Notes: a model not told the origin generated them from the sequence alone. Positions 1 to 9,206 are shown, counted from the first letter of the stretch. The stretch: DNA of 64,000 nucleotides from SZUA-547 sp963669265 (GCA_963669265.1 OY769916.1:2170001-2234000), one strand, 5' to 3'. A program made the numbers and translations.

Positions 1-1166
1 CCGCCACCTCCGCGCATACCTGCACCGGCGACGGCGGCGGCATGATCGCCCGCGCGGGCCTGCCGCTGCAGGATATGGAGTTCGTGCAGTTCCACCCGAC
101 CGGCATTTACGGCTCGGGCTGCCTGATCACCGAGGGCGCGCGCGGCGAGGGCGGCTATCTGACCAACTCGGAAGGCGAGCGCTTCATGGAGCGCTACGCG
201 CCGACCTACAAGGATCTGGCCAGCCGCGACGTCGTCTCCCGCTGCATGACCATGGAGATCCGCGAAGGCCGCGGCGTCGGCGATGAGAAGGACCACATCT
301 TCCTGCATCTCGACCACCTGCCGCCGGAGACGCTGGCCGAGCGCCTGCCGGGCATCTCGGAATCGGCGCGGATCTTCGCGGGCGTCGATCTGACTAAGGA
401 GCCGATCCCGGTCCTGCCCACCGTGCACTATAATATGGGCGGCATCCCCACCAATTACTGGGGCGAGGTGCTGAACCCTACCAAGGACGACCCGAACGCC
501 AAGGCGCCGGGCCTGATGGCCGTCGGCGAGGCGGGCTGCGCCAGCGTGCACGGCGCCAACCGACTGGGGTCGAACTCGCTGATCGATCTGGTGGTGTTCG
601 GCCGCGCCGCCGCCATCAAGGCAGGCGAGATCGTCGATCCCAACTCACCGGTTCCTGACGTGAACGAGAAATCCGTCGAGAAAATCATGGACCGGTTCGA
701 CGGCGTTCGGAACGCCAGCGGCCCGACCCCGACAGCGGTGCTTCGCGACAAGATGCAGCGCACGATGCAGGCCGACGCCGCCGTGTTCCGCACCTCGAAG
801 ACGCTAAAAGAGGGCTGCGAGAAGATGACGGCGGTCTGGGACGAGTTGAAGGATGTGGGCGTCACCGATCGCTCGCTTATCTGGAACTCGGACCTGATGG
901 AGACGCTGGAGCTGCAGAACCTGATGGCCAACGCCATGCCGACCGTGTTCGGCGCCGAGGCGCGGCCGGAAAGCCGCGGCGCCCACGCGCATGAAGACTT
1001 CCCCGATCGCGATGACAAAAACTGGCGCAAGCACACCATCGCGCATGTCTCGGACGAGGGCGAGGTCACGCTCAGCTATCGTCCGGTCACCGTCGATCCG
1101 CTGACGCCGGAGAGCGAGGGCGGGATCGAGCTGAAGAAAGTCGCGCCCAAGGCGCGGGTATATTGA
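1..1166 (+). CDS. sdhA: Succinate dehydrogenase flavoprotein subunit, C-terminal part (5' end outside window)
   Basis: SdhA oxidises succinate to fumarate in the TCA cycle with covalently bound FAD and passes electrons to SdhB at the inner membrane. The window opens inside the gene. The frame is open from base 3 and begins with ATSAHTCTGDGGG, matching the flavoprotein active-site region, so the ATG at 42 is internal. About 388 of roughly 600 residues are present. Visible landmarks are QFHPTGIYGSG, the EGARGEGGYL segment, the NRLGSNSLIDLVVFGRAAA FAD/capping region, and the C-terminal helical domain ending in ARVY. sdhB follows after 15 bp with a GGAG ribosome-binding site, so the two are one operon; sdhC and sdhD should lie upstream. 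Identification is secure. Confidence 0.97.
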   Translation, partial: ATSAHTCTGDGGGMIARAGLPLQDMEFVQFHPTGIYGSGCLITEGARGEGGYLTNSEGERFMERYAPTYKDLASRDVVSRCMTMEIREGRGVGDEKDHIFLHLDHLPPETLAERLPGISESARIFAGVDLTKEPIPVLPTVHYNMGGIPTNYWGEVLNPTKDDPNAKAPGLMAVGEAGCASVHGANRLGSNSLIDLVVFGRAAAIKAGEIVDPNSPVPDVNEKSVEKIMDRFDGVRNASGPTPTAVLRDKMQRTMQADAAVFRTSKTLKEGCEKMTAVWDELKDVGVTDRSLIWNSDLMETLELQNLMANAMPTVFGAEARPESRGAHAHEDFPDRDDKNWRKHTIAHVSDEGEVTLSYRPVTVDPLTPESEGGIELKKVAPKARVY

Positions 1167-1181
1167 GGAGAGGTTCGCGAC

Positions 1182-1961
1182 ATGGCTGAGTTTAAGCTTC
1201 CGAAGAACTCCCAGGTCCAGCAGGGCAAGATCTGGCCGAAGCCCGAAGGCGCGAGCAATGTCCGCGCGTTCAAGATCTATCGCTGGAGCCCGGATGACGG
1301 GAACAACCCGCGCGTCGACACCTATTTCCTCGACATGGACAAGTGCGGCCCGATGGTTCTGGACGCGCTGATCAAGATCAAGAATGAGGTCGATCCGACG
1401 CTCACGTTCCGCCGCTCCTGCCGCGAGGGGATCTGCGGCTCCTGCGCGATGAATATAGACGGGATCAACACTCTGGCCTGCATCTATGGCCTTGATGAGA
1501 TCAAGGGTGACGTGAAGATCTATCCGCTTCCGCATATGCCGGTGGTGAAGGATCTGATCCCGGACCTGACCCATTTCTACGCCCAGCACGCCTCGATCAT
1601 GCCGTGGCTGGAGACCAAGACCAACCGACCGGCGACCGAATGGCTGCAATCCATCGAGGACCGCAAGAAGCTGGACGGTCTCTATGAATGCGTGATGTGC
1701 GCCTCCTGCTCCACCTCCTGCCCCAGCTATTGGTGGAACGGCGACCGCTATCTCGGCCCGGCGGCGCTGCTGCACGCCTATCGCTGGCTGATCGACAGCC
1801 GGGATGAGGCGACGGGCGAGCGGCTCGACCAGCTGGAGGACCCGTTCAAACTCTATCGCTGCCACACGATCATGAACTGCTCGAAGACCTGCCCGAAAGG
1901 CCTGAACCCGGCCAAGGCGATCGCCGAGATCAAGAAGATGATGGTCGAACGCACGATGTGA
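1182..1961 (+). CDS. sdhB: Succinate dehydrogenase iron-sulfur subunit
   Basis: This 259-residue protein carries electrons from SdhA to the quinone site through three Fe-S clusters. The 2Fe-2S ligands lie in the SCREGICGSCAMNIDG segment near residues 80-95. The 4Fe-4S and 3Fe-4S ligands lie in CVMCASCSTSCPS (about 170-182) and CHTIMNCSKTCPKGLNP (about 227-243). Length and motif order match the proteobacterial SdhB family. It starts 15 bp after sdhA with AGGAG upstream of the ATG. A hairpin followed by a T-tract 75 bp downstream closes the operon. Confidence 0.98.
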   Translation: MAEFKLPKNSQVQQGKIWPKPEGASNVRAFKIYRWSPDDGNNPRVDTYFLDMDKCGPMVLDALIKIKNEVDPTLTFRRSCREGICGSCAMNIDGINTLACIYGLDEIKGDVKIYPLPHMPVVKDLIPDLTHFYAQHASIMPWLETKTNRPATEWLQSIEDRKKLDGLYECVMCASCSTSCPSYWWNGDRYLGPAALLHAYRWLIDSRDEATGERLDQLEDPFKLYRCHTIMNCSKTCPKGLNPAKAIAEIKKMMVERTM

Positions 1962-2034
1962 GCGGGCGTCGCGACGCCTGTTTCGGCGTGGATCGGGCGG
2001 GTTCGATCCAGTTTTAACGATTATTTTGAGGAAG

Positions 2035-2062
2035 GCGCGGCGGATTTCCGGCGCGTCTTTTT
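2035..2062 (+). terminator. Rho-independent terminator after sdhB
   Basis: A GC-rich stem of nine pairs with one mismatch (arms about 2035-2043 and 2048-2056, ATTT loop) is followed directly by CTTTTTCTT. It lies 74 bp after the sdhB stop on the coding strand. Confidence 0.8.
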
Positions 2063-2196
2063 CTTAAGGTGTTGGATTCAAACGCCTCTCTGGCGCCCAA
2101 GCCCAGTTTCCTAAAATTGACGCCTTAATACTACCTTAATTGGATGTATCTCACTATAACTCTTCTTTAAGTTGTATTTGCTTTGAGGAGAGGGCC

Positions 2197-2991
2197 ATGC
2201 TTGACCTGACGTCGTTCACGCTGGATCCGGGCGACCCGCCCGTCATCGAAGGCGCTATGTGTGCTGATCGCCAGTCTTCAGCGCGCATGCTGGTCGCAGC
2301 GGGCGTGCGCATTCCGCTGGACCGACGCATCGTCACCCCGCCGATCGAAGCCGCGCTCAGAAGCGGCGCCTATGAGGCCGATGAAACCCGTTCGCTGCCC
2401 GACGTGGTGCGCGAGGGCGATCACGTGCTGGAGCTCGGCGCGGGCATGGGCTTCGTCTCAACGATTCTCGCCACCCGCACGGGCGCCGCGAAAATCGTGG
2501 CGCTGGAGGCGAACCCCCAGCTCATCCCGTTCATTTATAAAGTGCATCGCCTGAACGGCGCCGCGCGGGTGAAAGTGCTGAACGGCGTCGCCAGCGCAGG
2601 CCCCGCGCCGCGCGGGGACGAATACGCCAAATTCTACGCGCGCCCGGACTTCTGGATGTCGTCGCTTTCGCCGGAGCCCTACGCCTATGACCGGATAGAG
2701 GCGGTGCCGGTGTTCTCGCTCGACGCGCTGCTGGCCAAACACGCGATCACCATGATCGTATGCGATATCGAAGGCGGCGAGGTCGCGTTGCTGCCAGAGG
2801 CGGATCTTTCCGGCGTAGACCGGATCTACGTGGAGGTGCATGACCATCTGACCGGCCTCTCTGGCGTCAAAACCCTGTTCGACGCGCTCAGCGCCAAGGG
2901 CTTCGCCTACGACCTGCGCCATTCCTGCGGATCTGTGGTGCTGTTCACCAAACTGGGTTCGGTGCCCGACAAACGGCCTTATGCGGGCTGA
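2197..2991 (+). CDS. FkbM-family SAM-dependent methyltransferase
   Basis: A 264-residue protein with a class I methyltransferase core: VLELGAGMGFVS near residues 78-89 is the SAM-binding glycine loop, followed by an acidic position in VALEANP and the ICDIEGGE segment near residue 190, typical of the FkbM family. FkbM-type enzymes usually O-methylate sugars, lipids or small molecules; the substrate here is unknown. The ATG at 2197 is preceded by GAGGAG at ideal spacing, so I prefer it to an in-frame ATG 57 bp upstream. It has its own AT-rich leader after the sdhB terminator and converges on zapE with 2 bp between them, so it is probably monocistronic. Confidence 0.8.
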   Translation: MLDLTSFTLDPGDPPVIEGAMCADRQSSARMLVAAGVRIPLDRRIVTPPIEAALRSGAYEADETRSLPDVVREGDHVLELGAGMGFVSTILATRTGAAKIVALEANPQLIPFIYKVHRLNGAARVKVLNGVASAGPAPRGDEYAKFYARPDFWMSSLSPEPYAYDRIEAVPVFSLDALLAKHAITMIVCDIEGGEVALLPEADLSGVDRIYVEVHDHLTGLSGVKTLFDALSAKGFAYDLRHSCGSVVLFTKLGSVPDKRPYAG

Positions 2992-2993
2992 GC

Positions 2994-4115
2994 CTAGTCC
3001 TCCTCCGGCGGCCAGTCGACGCTGCGCATCTCATCCAGCCGGGAGGCTGTGCGGGCGAATTCGAAAGCCCCCGCGCCCTCGGTGTAGAGGAAATCCGGTT
3101 CCGCGGCGGCGGAGCAGATGAACCGCGCCCTTGCCTCATAGAGCGAGTCGATCAGGGTGACGAACCGTTTCGCCTCGTTGTTCTTGGCGCGTGAGAGCGT
3201 CGGGATCGCATCCAGAAACACCGTGTCGTACCGCTCGGCGAGCGCCAGGTAATCCGCCGCGCCCAGCGGCTTCTCGCAAAGCTCGGCGAAGGTCGCCCGC
3301 GCCGCCGTCTCGGTCGTCGCCTCCACCCGCACCTCCCGGCCGTTAACCTCCAGCGTCGCTGGTTTCGGCGTTCCGCCCGCCACTTCAGCGTCCCAGGCCG
3401 CGTCCATCTCCGCCGCGCTGTCGGGGTCGAGGGGGGAGAAGTATCGCTTTGCGCCCGCATCGCGCCCGCGCCGATAGTCGGCGACCGCGTTCAGCTCCAG
3501 CACGTCGAGCCGTTTCTTGAACATCTCGATAAAGGGCAGAAAGAGATCCCGGTTCAGCCCGTCCTTATAAAGATCGTCCGGCGGCCGGTTCGAGGTCGCG
3601 ACGACCACCACGCCATGCTCGAACAATCCTTCGAACAACCGCCCCAGGATCATCGCGTCGGCGATATCGGTGACCTGCACCTCGTCAAAACAGAGCAGCG
3701 TCGCGCTCTCCGCAATCGCATCCGCGACCGGGGGAATCGGATCCGCGTCACCGGTCTCGCGGGCCTTTTTGATCCCGTGATGCACTTCCTGCATGAAAGC
3801 GTGGAAATGCACCCGGCGTTTGCGTTCTAAGGGCGCGGATTCGAAGAACAGGTCCATCAGCATGGATTTGCCGCGCCCGACGCCGCCATACATGTAGACG
3901 CCCGTCACCGGCTCCTGCGCGATCTTCTCCCGCCCCCAGCCAAAGAGGGCGCGTCCGAACCGTTTGGGCTTCGCCGGATCATAGGAGACGAGATGCATGT
4001 GCAGGAGTTGAAGCTTCTCGACCACCAGCCGCTGCGCCGGATCCGCATGGATCGCGCCATCGTCGATCAGCGCGCGATAGCGCGGCATCGGGCCTTGGGG
4101 GGCGTTCTGCATCAT
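2994..4115 (-). CDS. zapE: Cell division protein ZapE (AFG1/LACE1-type ATPase)
   Basis: A P-loop ATPase of about 373 residues. Walker A is GGVGRGKS near residue 79 and Walker B is LLCFDEVQVTDIADA near residue 140, followed by the sensor segment VVVATSNRPP. ZapE associates with the Z-ring in proteobacteria; mitochondrial AFG1 homologues act in respiratory-complex quality control. A position near sdhAB is common in alphaproteobacteria. The N-terminus has TTG-ATG-ATG in a row, so the start is uncertain by one or two codons. It converges on the FkbM methyltransferase gene. Confidence 0.93.
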   Translation of the reverse strand: MMQNAPQGPMPRYRALIDDGAIHADPAQRLVVEKLQLLHMHLVSYDPAKPKRFGRALFGWGREKIAQEPVTGVYMYGGVGRGKSMLMDLFFESAPLERKRRVHFHAFMQEVHHGIKKARETGDADPIPPVADAIAESATLLCFDEVQVTDIADAMILGRLFEGLFEHGVVVVATSNRPPDDLYKDGLNRDLFLPFIEMFKKRLDVLELNAVADYRRGRDAGAKRYFSPLDPDSAAEMDAAWDAEVAGGTPKPATLEVNGREVRVEATTETAARATFAELCEKPLGAADYLALAERYDTVFLDAIPTLSRAKNNEAKRFVTLIDSLYEARARFICSAAAEPDFLYTEGAGAFEFARTASRLDEMRSVDWPPEED

Positions 4116-4275
4116 CAAAAACCGTAAATCTCAGGGCGGGCGGACCAGAATCGCGCTCACATAACCAGCGCTGATCGATCACGTAAATAGGTATGATTTG
4201 ACGCGGGGGCCGGCTGCGACGAGTTTCGGCGACGATGGCCGCGCAAGGAGCGCGGCGCGCGAAAGACGTAGAACC

Positions 4276-5532
4276 ATGTCTCAAACCGCCGCCGACACCC
4301 GATCAACGCTGGTTCCCGTTCTTGTGGCGGGTTCGGCGATCCTGCTGATCTCCTTTGGCATCCGCGCCTCCTATGGCGTGTTCCAGATCCCGATCGCGCT
4401 GGAGTTCAACTGGCCGCGCAGCGAGTTTTCGATGGCCATCGCCATCCAGAACCTCGCCTGGGGTCTGGGTCAGCCGGTCTTCGCCGCGATCGGAGAGAAA
4501 TTCGGCGACCGCCGCACATTGATTCTGGGCGCGATCATCTACGCCGCCGGGCTGGCGCTGTCCTCGATGGCGGGCGAGCCTTGGGGCCAGCACCTGACCA
4601 GCGGCGTCATGGTGGGGATGGGCATCGCGGGTACTGGCTTTGGCGTGGTGCTGGCGATGGTCGGCCGGGCCGCATCCGAAAAGAACCGCTCGATGGCGCT
4701 GGGGATCGCGACGGCGGCGGGCTCCGCCGGTCAGATCTTCGGCCCGCCCATCGCGCAGGGCTTGATCGACGCGTTCGGCTGGTCCTCCGCCCTGGTGATC
4801 TTCGCGGGCCTGATCCTGGCCAGCATGGCGTTCCTGCCCATGCTGAAAGCGCCGACGACGGGAACCACCAAGGCGGAGTTGGACGAGACGCTGGGCGGCG
4901 TGCTGCGCCGGGCGTCCAGAGACCCGTCCTACGTGATGCTGGTGCTGGGATTCTTTTCCTGCGGCTATCAGCTCGCCTTCATCACCGCGCATTTCCCCGC
5001 CTTCGTGACGGAGGTTTGCGGGCCGATCGCGCCGGACGGATTGCTGGCGCAGATCGGCATTCTGACCACCAGCCAGTTGGGCGCGTTCGCCATCGCGCTG
5101 GTGGGGTTCGCCAATATCGGCGGCACGTTGCTCGCCGGGCTGCTGGGGCAGAGCTTCCGCAAGAAAAACCTGCTGGTGATCATCTATACCGGGCGGACCA
5201 TCGCGGCGGCGGCGTTCTTCATGGTCCCGATCACGCCAACCTCGGTGGTCGTGTTCTCGCTGGTGATGGGGTCGCTCTGGCTGGCCACCGTGCCGCTGAC
5301 CTCTGGCCTCGTCGCGCATCTCTTCGGGCCGAGATATATGGGCACGCTCTATGGGTTCGTGTTCCTCAGCCACCAGATCGGCGGCTTTCTGGGCGTCTGG
5401 CTCGGCGGCGCCCTCTACGATCTTTATGGGAACTATGACCTGGTCTGGTGGATCGGCGTGGGCGTGGGCGCGTTTTCCGCCCTAATCCACCTGCCGGTCC
5501 GGGAAGGCCGCGCCGGTCTGGCCGCCGCCTGA
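4276..5532 (+). CDS. Major facilitator superfamily (MFS) transporter
   Basis: A polytopic inner-membrane protein of 418 residues with about 12 hydrophobic segments in two halves separated by a polar loop near residues 190-215. The loop between helices 2 and 3 has the MFS motif A-like EKFGDRRTLILG. The overall look is that of the oxalate/formate antiporter or monocarboxylate branch, but the substrate cannot be read from sequence. The ATG at 4276 (MSQTAADTRS) fits the usual start just before the first helix; the frame is open further upstream but codes for an Arg-rich stretch unlike a transporter N-terminus. It converges on the lipoprotein gene, with a strong stem-loop between them. Confidence 0.88.
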   Translation: MSQTAADTRSTLVPVLVAGSAILLISFGIRASYGVFQIPIALEFNWPRSEFSMAIAIQNLAWGLGQPVFAAIGEKFGDRRTLILGAIIYAAGLALSSMAGEPWGQHLTSGVMVGMGIAGTGFGVVLAMVGRAASEKNRSMALGIATAAGSAGQIFGPPIAQGLIDAFGWSSALVIFAGLILASMAFLPMLKAPTTGTTKAELDETLGGVLRRASRDPSYVMLVLGFFSCGYQLAFITAHFPAFVTEVCGPIAPDGLLAQIGILTTSQLGAFAIALVGFANIGGTLLAGLLGQSFRKKNLLVIIYTGRTIAAAAFFMVPITPTSVVVFSLVMGSLWLATVPLTSGLVAHLFGPRYMGTLYGFVFLSHQIGGFLGVWLGGALYDLYGNYDLVWWIGVGVGAFSALIHLPVREGRAGLAAA

Positions 5533-5550
5533 AATCGCATCTTGGGGACG

Positions 5551-5579
5551 GACGCGGCGGAGGCTTCCCCCGCCGCGTC
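5551..5579. terminator. Stem-loop between convergent genes
   Basis: A perfect 10-bp stem (GACGCGGCGG at 5551-5560 with its complement at 5570-5579, nine-base loop) lies between the converging MFS and lipoprotein genes. Neither side has a T-run, so a terminator role is inferred from position only. Confidence 0.4.
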
Positions 5580-5588
5580 GCGATCGGC

Positions 5589-6161
5589 TTACTGCTCTTC
5601 GACGACGATCGCCAAAGCCTCGGTGAAGGTGACCTCCACCTTGTCGCCCTTGTTGAGCTTGGAGGCGAATTCCTGGCCTTCCGGCGTCTCGACGGTGACC
5701 GTGCGCTCAAGCCCTTCGGCGTTGATGATCGTCGCCTGACGCGAACCCGGGTCGTAGGAAACGAACTCCAGAACCGTCGTGGTGACCTGGCCCACGGCGA
5801 CGCCCGGCTTGGCGCCCTCTTCCGCGGTGCCGCCGACCACGGCGCTGGTGGTGCCGGCCTGACCCGGCAGCGCCATTCGCGCGGCGCGGCCCAGCGAGTA
5901 GGCGATCTTCACCTGATCGCCGGAATCGATCTGGTCGAAATTCTTCACTTCCGGCCCGGCGGTGACGACGAACGTGTCGCCGTCGACATTGTCTTTCAGA
6001 AGGATCTCACGGGTTTCCTTGTCGACAGTCTGCACGGTGGCCGAGGCCTCGACCGTTTCGACGACCTTGACGGGCTCGTTCTGCGCGACGCTGTCGGAGG
6101 AGCAGGCGCCGAGGAAAGCGACCGCCGCGACGGCGGACAGAATGGCGTGCGTACGTAGCAT
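5589..6161 (-). CDS. Predicted lipoprotein of unknown function
   Basis: A 190-residue protein with a type II signal peptide: MLRTHAILSAVAAVAFLGAC, where LGAC is the lipobox and Cys20 the likely lipidated residue. The mature part is acidic and apparently rich in beta-strand, with two stretches that look like small beta-barrel or OB-like segments (residues about 40-80 and 110-180, for example GDQVKIAY and GDKVEVTF). It could be anchored to the inner or outer membrane facing the periplasm. AGGAGA lies upstream of the ATG. It is divergent from ffh, with about 265 bp between starts. No catalytic motif is visible. Confidence 0.75.
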   Translation of the reverse strand: MLRTHAILSAVAAVAFLGACSSDSVAQNEPVKVVETVEASATVQTVDKETREILLKDNVDGDTFVVTAGPEVKNFDQIDSGDQVKIAYSLGRAARMALPGQAGTTSAVVGGTAEEGAKPGVAVGQVTTTVLEFVSYDPGSRQATIINAEGLERTVTVETPEGQEFASKLNKGDKVEVTFTEALAIVVEEQ

Positions 6162-6426
6162 TCAGTGGTCTCCTGTTGATGGGTGTCCAGAGCTCAAGAA
6201 AACGTTACCGGTGATGCCGTCAGGACGAACGCCGTGTCAACAACAAGCGGCGGAATCCGGACGATTCCGGCGACCCCGAATTGACAATCGCCGATCCGCC
6301 GCGTAAATCGCCCGCAACCCCGGAAGGTTCACCTCTTCCGGTCCCCGTTTGGGGGATCGCCGTCGGTCAGCGCGGATGCGCCCACCGGCGCGTTTGTCGT
6401 TGGATTTTGGCCGGGAGCGGCGCCGC

Positions 6427-7932
6427 ATGTTCGAAAGTCTTTCTGATCGCCTGTCAGGCGTCTTTGACAAGCTGACCAAACAGGGCGCGCTCAGCGAGGC
6501 CGACGTCTCGACCGCGATGCGCGAGGTTCGCGTCGCCCTGCTGGAGGCGGACGTCGCCCTGCCGGTCGCCCGCGATTTCGTCGCCAAGGTCAAAGAGCAG
6601 GCGACGGGTCAGGCGGTCGTCAAGTCAGTCACGCCGGGCCAGATGGTCGTCAAGATCGTCCACGATGAACTGGTGACGATGCTGGCGGGCGGCGGCGATC
6701 CGGGCGACAAGGCCGGCGCGCTGAAAATCGACAGCCCGCCCGCGCCGATCATGATGGTCGGCCTGCAGGGGTCGGGCAAGACCACCACCACCGCAAAAAT
6801 CGCCAAACGGCTGAAGGAGCGTGAGAACAAGCGCATCCTGATGGCCTCGCTTGATACGCGCCGTCCGGCGGCGATGGAGCAGCTGGCGGTTCTGGGAACC
6901 CAGATCGGCGTCGACACGCTGCCCATCGTGCCGGGGCAGGACCCGGTCGGCATCGCCAAACGCGCCAAGCAACAGGCGACCCTGGGCGGTTATGACGTGG
7001 TGATGCTGGACACCGCCGGCCGTCTGCATGTCGATGACGAGTTGATGGCTGAGGTCGAGGCGGTCCGCGACGCCGCCGGCCCGCATGAGACCTTGTTGGT
7101 GGTCGACGGCCTGACCGGTCAGGACGCGGTCAACGTCGCCGAGCAGTTCGACACCCGCGTCGGCGTCTCCGGCGTGGTGCTGACCCGGATGGACGGCGAC
7201 GGACGCGGCGGCGCGGCGCTCTCGATGCGCGCGGTGACCGGCAAGCCGATCAAATTCGTCGGCCTCGGCGAAAAGATGGACGCGTTGGAGGAGTTCCACC
7301 CCGATCGCGTCGCGGGCCGCATTCTGGGCATGGGCGATATCGTCAGCCTGGTCGAAAAGGCGCAGGAACAGATCGAGGCGCAGGAAGCCGAGCGCATGAT
7401 GAAACGGTTCCAGAAGGGCCGTTTCGACATGAACGATTTGCGCAAACAGCTGGAGCAGATGATCCAGATGGGCGGCATGGGCGGCATCATGGGCATGTTG
7501 CCGGGCATGGCCAAGGCGCAGAAACAGATGGCCGACGCCAATCTCGACGACAAGGTGCTGAAACGTCAGATCGCGATCATCCAGTCGATGACCAAGGAAG
7601 AGCGCAGGAAACCCGCTCTGATGCAGGCCAGCCGCAAAAAACGCGTGGCGGCGGGCGCGGGCGTCGAGGTCGCCGACGTCAACAAGCTGCTGAAGATGCA
7701 CCGGCAGATGTCCGACGTGATGAAGAAAATGGGCAAGATGGGCAAAAAGGGCCTGATGCGCAGCGGCCTCGGCGGGTTGTTCGGCGGCGGCGGCGCCATG
7801 CCCCCCGGCGGCATGCCCGGCGCGGCCGGCGGCCAGATGCCCGCCCCGCCCCCAGGCGGTTTTCCCGGCCTGCCCCCCGCAGGCGGCGCGTCCCTGCCCC
7901 CCGGCCTGAGCGGATTGGGAAAAAAGAAGTGA
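6427..7932 (+). CDS. ffh: Signal recognition particle protein Ffh
   Basis: The SRP GTPase, 501 residues, binds 4.5S RNA and signal peptides of nascent membrane proteins. Domain order is the N domain (1-90), the G domain with GLQGSGKTTTTAKIA (about 108-122), DTRRPAAMEQL, DTAGRL and TRMDGDGRGGAA, then the methionine-rich M domain (from about 320, with GGMGGIMGMLPGM). The C-terminus ends in an unusually long Gly/Pro/Met-rich tail of about 60 residues and a KKK end. The ATG at 6427 (MFESLSDRLSG) is the family start; upstream codons in frame are Arg-rich and unlikely to be translated. The next gene begins at the overlapping GTGA. Confidence 0.98.
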   Translation: MFESLSDRLSGVFDKLTKQGALSEADVSTAMREVRVALLEADVALPVARDFVAKVKEQATGQAVVKSVTPGQMVVKIVHDELVTMLAGGGDPGDKAGALKIDSPPAPIMMVGLQGSGKTTTTAKIAKRLKERENKRILMASLDTRRPAAMEQLAVLGTQIGVDTLPIVPGQDPVGIAKRAKQQATLGGYDVVMLDTAGRLHVDDELMAEVEAVRDAAGPHETLLVVDGLTGQDAVNVAEQFDTRVGVSGVVLTRMDGDGRGGAALSMRAVTGKPIKFVGLGEKMDALEEFHPDRVAGRILGMGDIVSLVEKAQEQIEAQEAERMMKRFQKGRFDMNDLRKQLEQMIQMGGMGGIMGMLPGMAKAQKQMADANLDDKVLKRQIAIIQSMTKEERRKPALMQASRKKRVAAGAGVEVADVNKLLKMHRQMSDVMKKMGKMGKKGLMRSGLGGLFGGGGAMPPGGMPGAAGGQMPAPPPGGFPGLPPAGGASLPPGLSGLGKKK

Positions 7933-8453
7933 TCGCGCTGACCGGCATACCTGTGATCGAGACCGAACGGCTTGTTCTCCGTGGGCCGGAGCCGCGCGAC
8001 TGCGATGGCTTTTGCGCGTTCATGACGTCTGAGCGGTCGCGCTACGCCGGCGGCGTGCTCGACCGTCCGGCCGCCTGGCGCGCCTTCGGCGTCGAGCTCG
8101 GCCATTGGCCGCTGCGCGGCTGCGGCATGTGGGCTGTGACGATGAAGGGCGTCGATACGTGTCTCGGACTCGTCGGTTGCTGGTATCCGGACGGCAAGCC
8201 GGAACGGGAGCTCGGCTGGATCCTGTGGGAGTACGCCGAAGGCAAAGGCGTCGCATTCGAAGCCGCCGCCGCGTCGCGAGACTATGCGTATCGCGAACTC
8301 GGCTGGGACACCGCAGTCTCCTATATCGCGCCGGAAAACGCGCGCTCCATCGCGCTGGCCGAACGCCTTGGCGCGGTGCGCGACGACGACGCCGACCGCC
8401 CCTCGCCCGAAGATCTCGTCTATCGCCATCCCGCGCCGGAGGCCTTGCAATGA
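7929..8453 (+). CDS. GNAT-family N-acetyltransferase
   Basis: A 174-residue protein of the RimJ/RimL-like acetyltransferase fold. ETERLVLRGPEPRD near residues 8-21 is the usual opening, the central strands carry LGWILWEYAEGKG, and SYIAPENARSIALAERLGA (about 135-153) is the acetyl-CoA-binding helix region. The substrate is unknown. The start is GTG at 7929, overlapping the ffh stop by 4 bp (GTGA), and the stop overlaps the chorismate mutase start by 4 bp, so translation is probably coupled. GNAT genes sit at this position in several Rhodobacterales. Confidence 0.85.
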   Translation: MIALTGIPVIETERLVLRGPEPRDCDGFCAFMTSERSRYAGGVLDRPAAWRAFGVELGHWPLRGCGMWAVTMKGVDTCLGLVGCWYPDGKPERELGWILWEYAEGKGVAFEAAAASRDYAYRELGWDTAVSYIAPENARSIALAERLGAVRDDDADRPSPEDLVYRHPAPEALQ

Positions 8454-8755
8454 CCGCCAACGACCCGAACGACCGCGATCCCTGGGCCGAGATCGGCCAG
8501 ATCCGCAAAAGCATCGACAATGTCGACAGCGCTCTGATCCATATCCTCGCCGAGCGGTTCAAACTGACCCGGTCGGTGGGCGCGCTGAAGGCGGAGTTCA
8601 ACATCCCCGCCTCGACCCCGGACCGCGAGATCGCGCAGGTCGCGCGCCTGCGCAAACTGGCCGAAGAAAGCGGGCTGGACCCGGACTTCGCCGAAGCCTT
8701 CATCACGTTCCTGATTGAGAACGTTATCCAGAACCATCTGAAAATGCGGGACTGA
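8450..8755 (+). CDS. Chorismate mutase, AroQ type
   Basis: A 101-residue all-helical protein that converts chorismate to prephenate for phenylalanine and tyrosine synthesis. EIGQIRKSIDNVDSALIHIL is the first long helix of the type II fold, ERFKLTRSVGALKAE contains the Arg/Lys positions that bind the substrate, and DREIAQVARLRKLAEESG followed by the FITFLIENVIQNH helix completes the domain. It is single-domain and lacks a fused prephenate dehydratase. The ATG overlaps the previous gene's stop (ATGA at 8450-8453). rpsP follows after 37 bp. Confidence 0.88.
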   Translation: MTANDPNDRDPWAEIGQIRKSIDNVDSALIHILAERFKLTRSVGALKAEFNIPASTPDREIAQVARLRKLAEESGLDPDFAEAFITFLIENVIQNHLKMRD

Positions 8756-8792
8756 CCCCGCCTCAAACACTCGAATCCACGGAGAACACACC

Positions 8793-9185
8793 ATGGCCAT
8801 CAAAATTCGTCTCGCCCGCGGGGGCTCCAAGAAGCGCCCGTATTACTCGATCGTCGCCGCCGACAGCCGCAAGCCGCGCGACGGCCGTTTTATCGAGAAA
8901 CTGGGCACCTATAATCCGCTGCTGCCGAAGGACTCGGAGGAACGCGTGAAGCTCGACGTCGAAAAGACGATGGAATGGATTTCGAAGGGCGCCCAGCCCT
9001 CTGACCGCGTCGCCCGTTTCCTTGAGGCCGCCGGCGCGATGGAGAAATCAGAGCGCAACAACCCGAACAAGGCCAAGCCGGGCGCAAAGGCGCAGGAGCG
9101 CGCGCAGGAAAAGGCCGACAAGGCGGCTGAGGCCAGCGAAGCTCCGGCCGAAGAGGCGCCCGCCGAGGAAGCCGCCGCCGAGTAA
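8793..9185 (+). CDS. rpsP: 30S ribosomal protein S16
   Basis: S16 of the small subunit, 130 residues. The conserved N-terminus is MAIKIRLARGGSKKRPYYSIV, followed by DSRKPRDGRFIEKLGTYNPL. The family core ends near residue 80; the rest is a Lys/Ala/Glu-rich tail ending in repeated EEAPAEEAAAE, a tail extension common in alphaproteobacteria. A GGAG lies 10 bp upstream of the ATG. It heads the ribosomal part of the operon with rimM, trmD and rplS. Confidence 0.97.
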   Translation: MAIKIRLARGGSKKRPYYSIVAADSRKPRDGRFIEKLGTYNPLLPKDSEERVKLDVEKTMEWISKGAQPSDRVARFLEAAGAMEKSERNNPNKAKPGAKAQERAQEKADKAAEASEAPAEEAPAEEAAAE

Positions 9186-9206
9186 TCGCGGCGCGCCGGG
9201 GCCGTC

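Noticed and set aside
804..1865. Long minus-strand open frame of 353 codons over sdhA/sdhB
   Set aside because: It lies opposite two clearly real genes, is rich in Arg and His, and has no ribosome-binding site; it is a frame shadow of GC-rich coding sequence.
1995..2020. GGGTTCGATCCAG string, resembling a tRNA T-loop
   Set aside because: No acceptor or anticodon stem can be folded around it; it is part of the sdhB downstream region.
4303..5373. Long minus-strand open frame of 356 codons over the MFS transporter
   Set aside because: Its composition (Arg, His, Gln and Asp in long runs) is that of antisense to a hydrophobic protein, with no domain resemblance.
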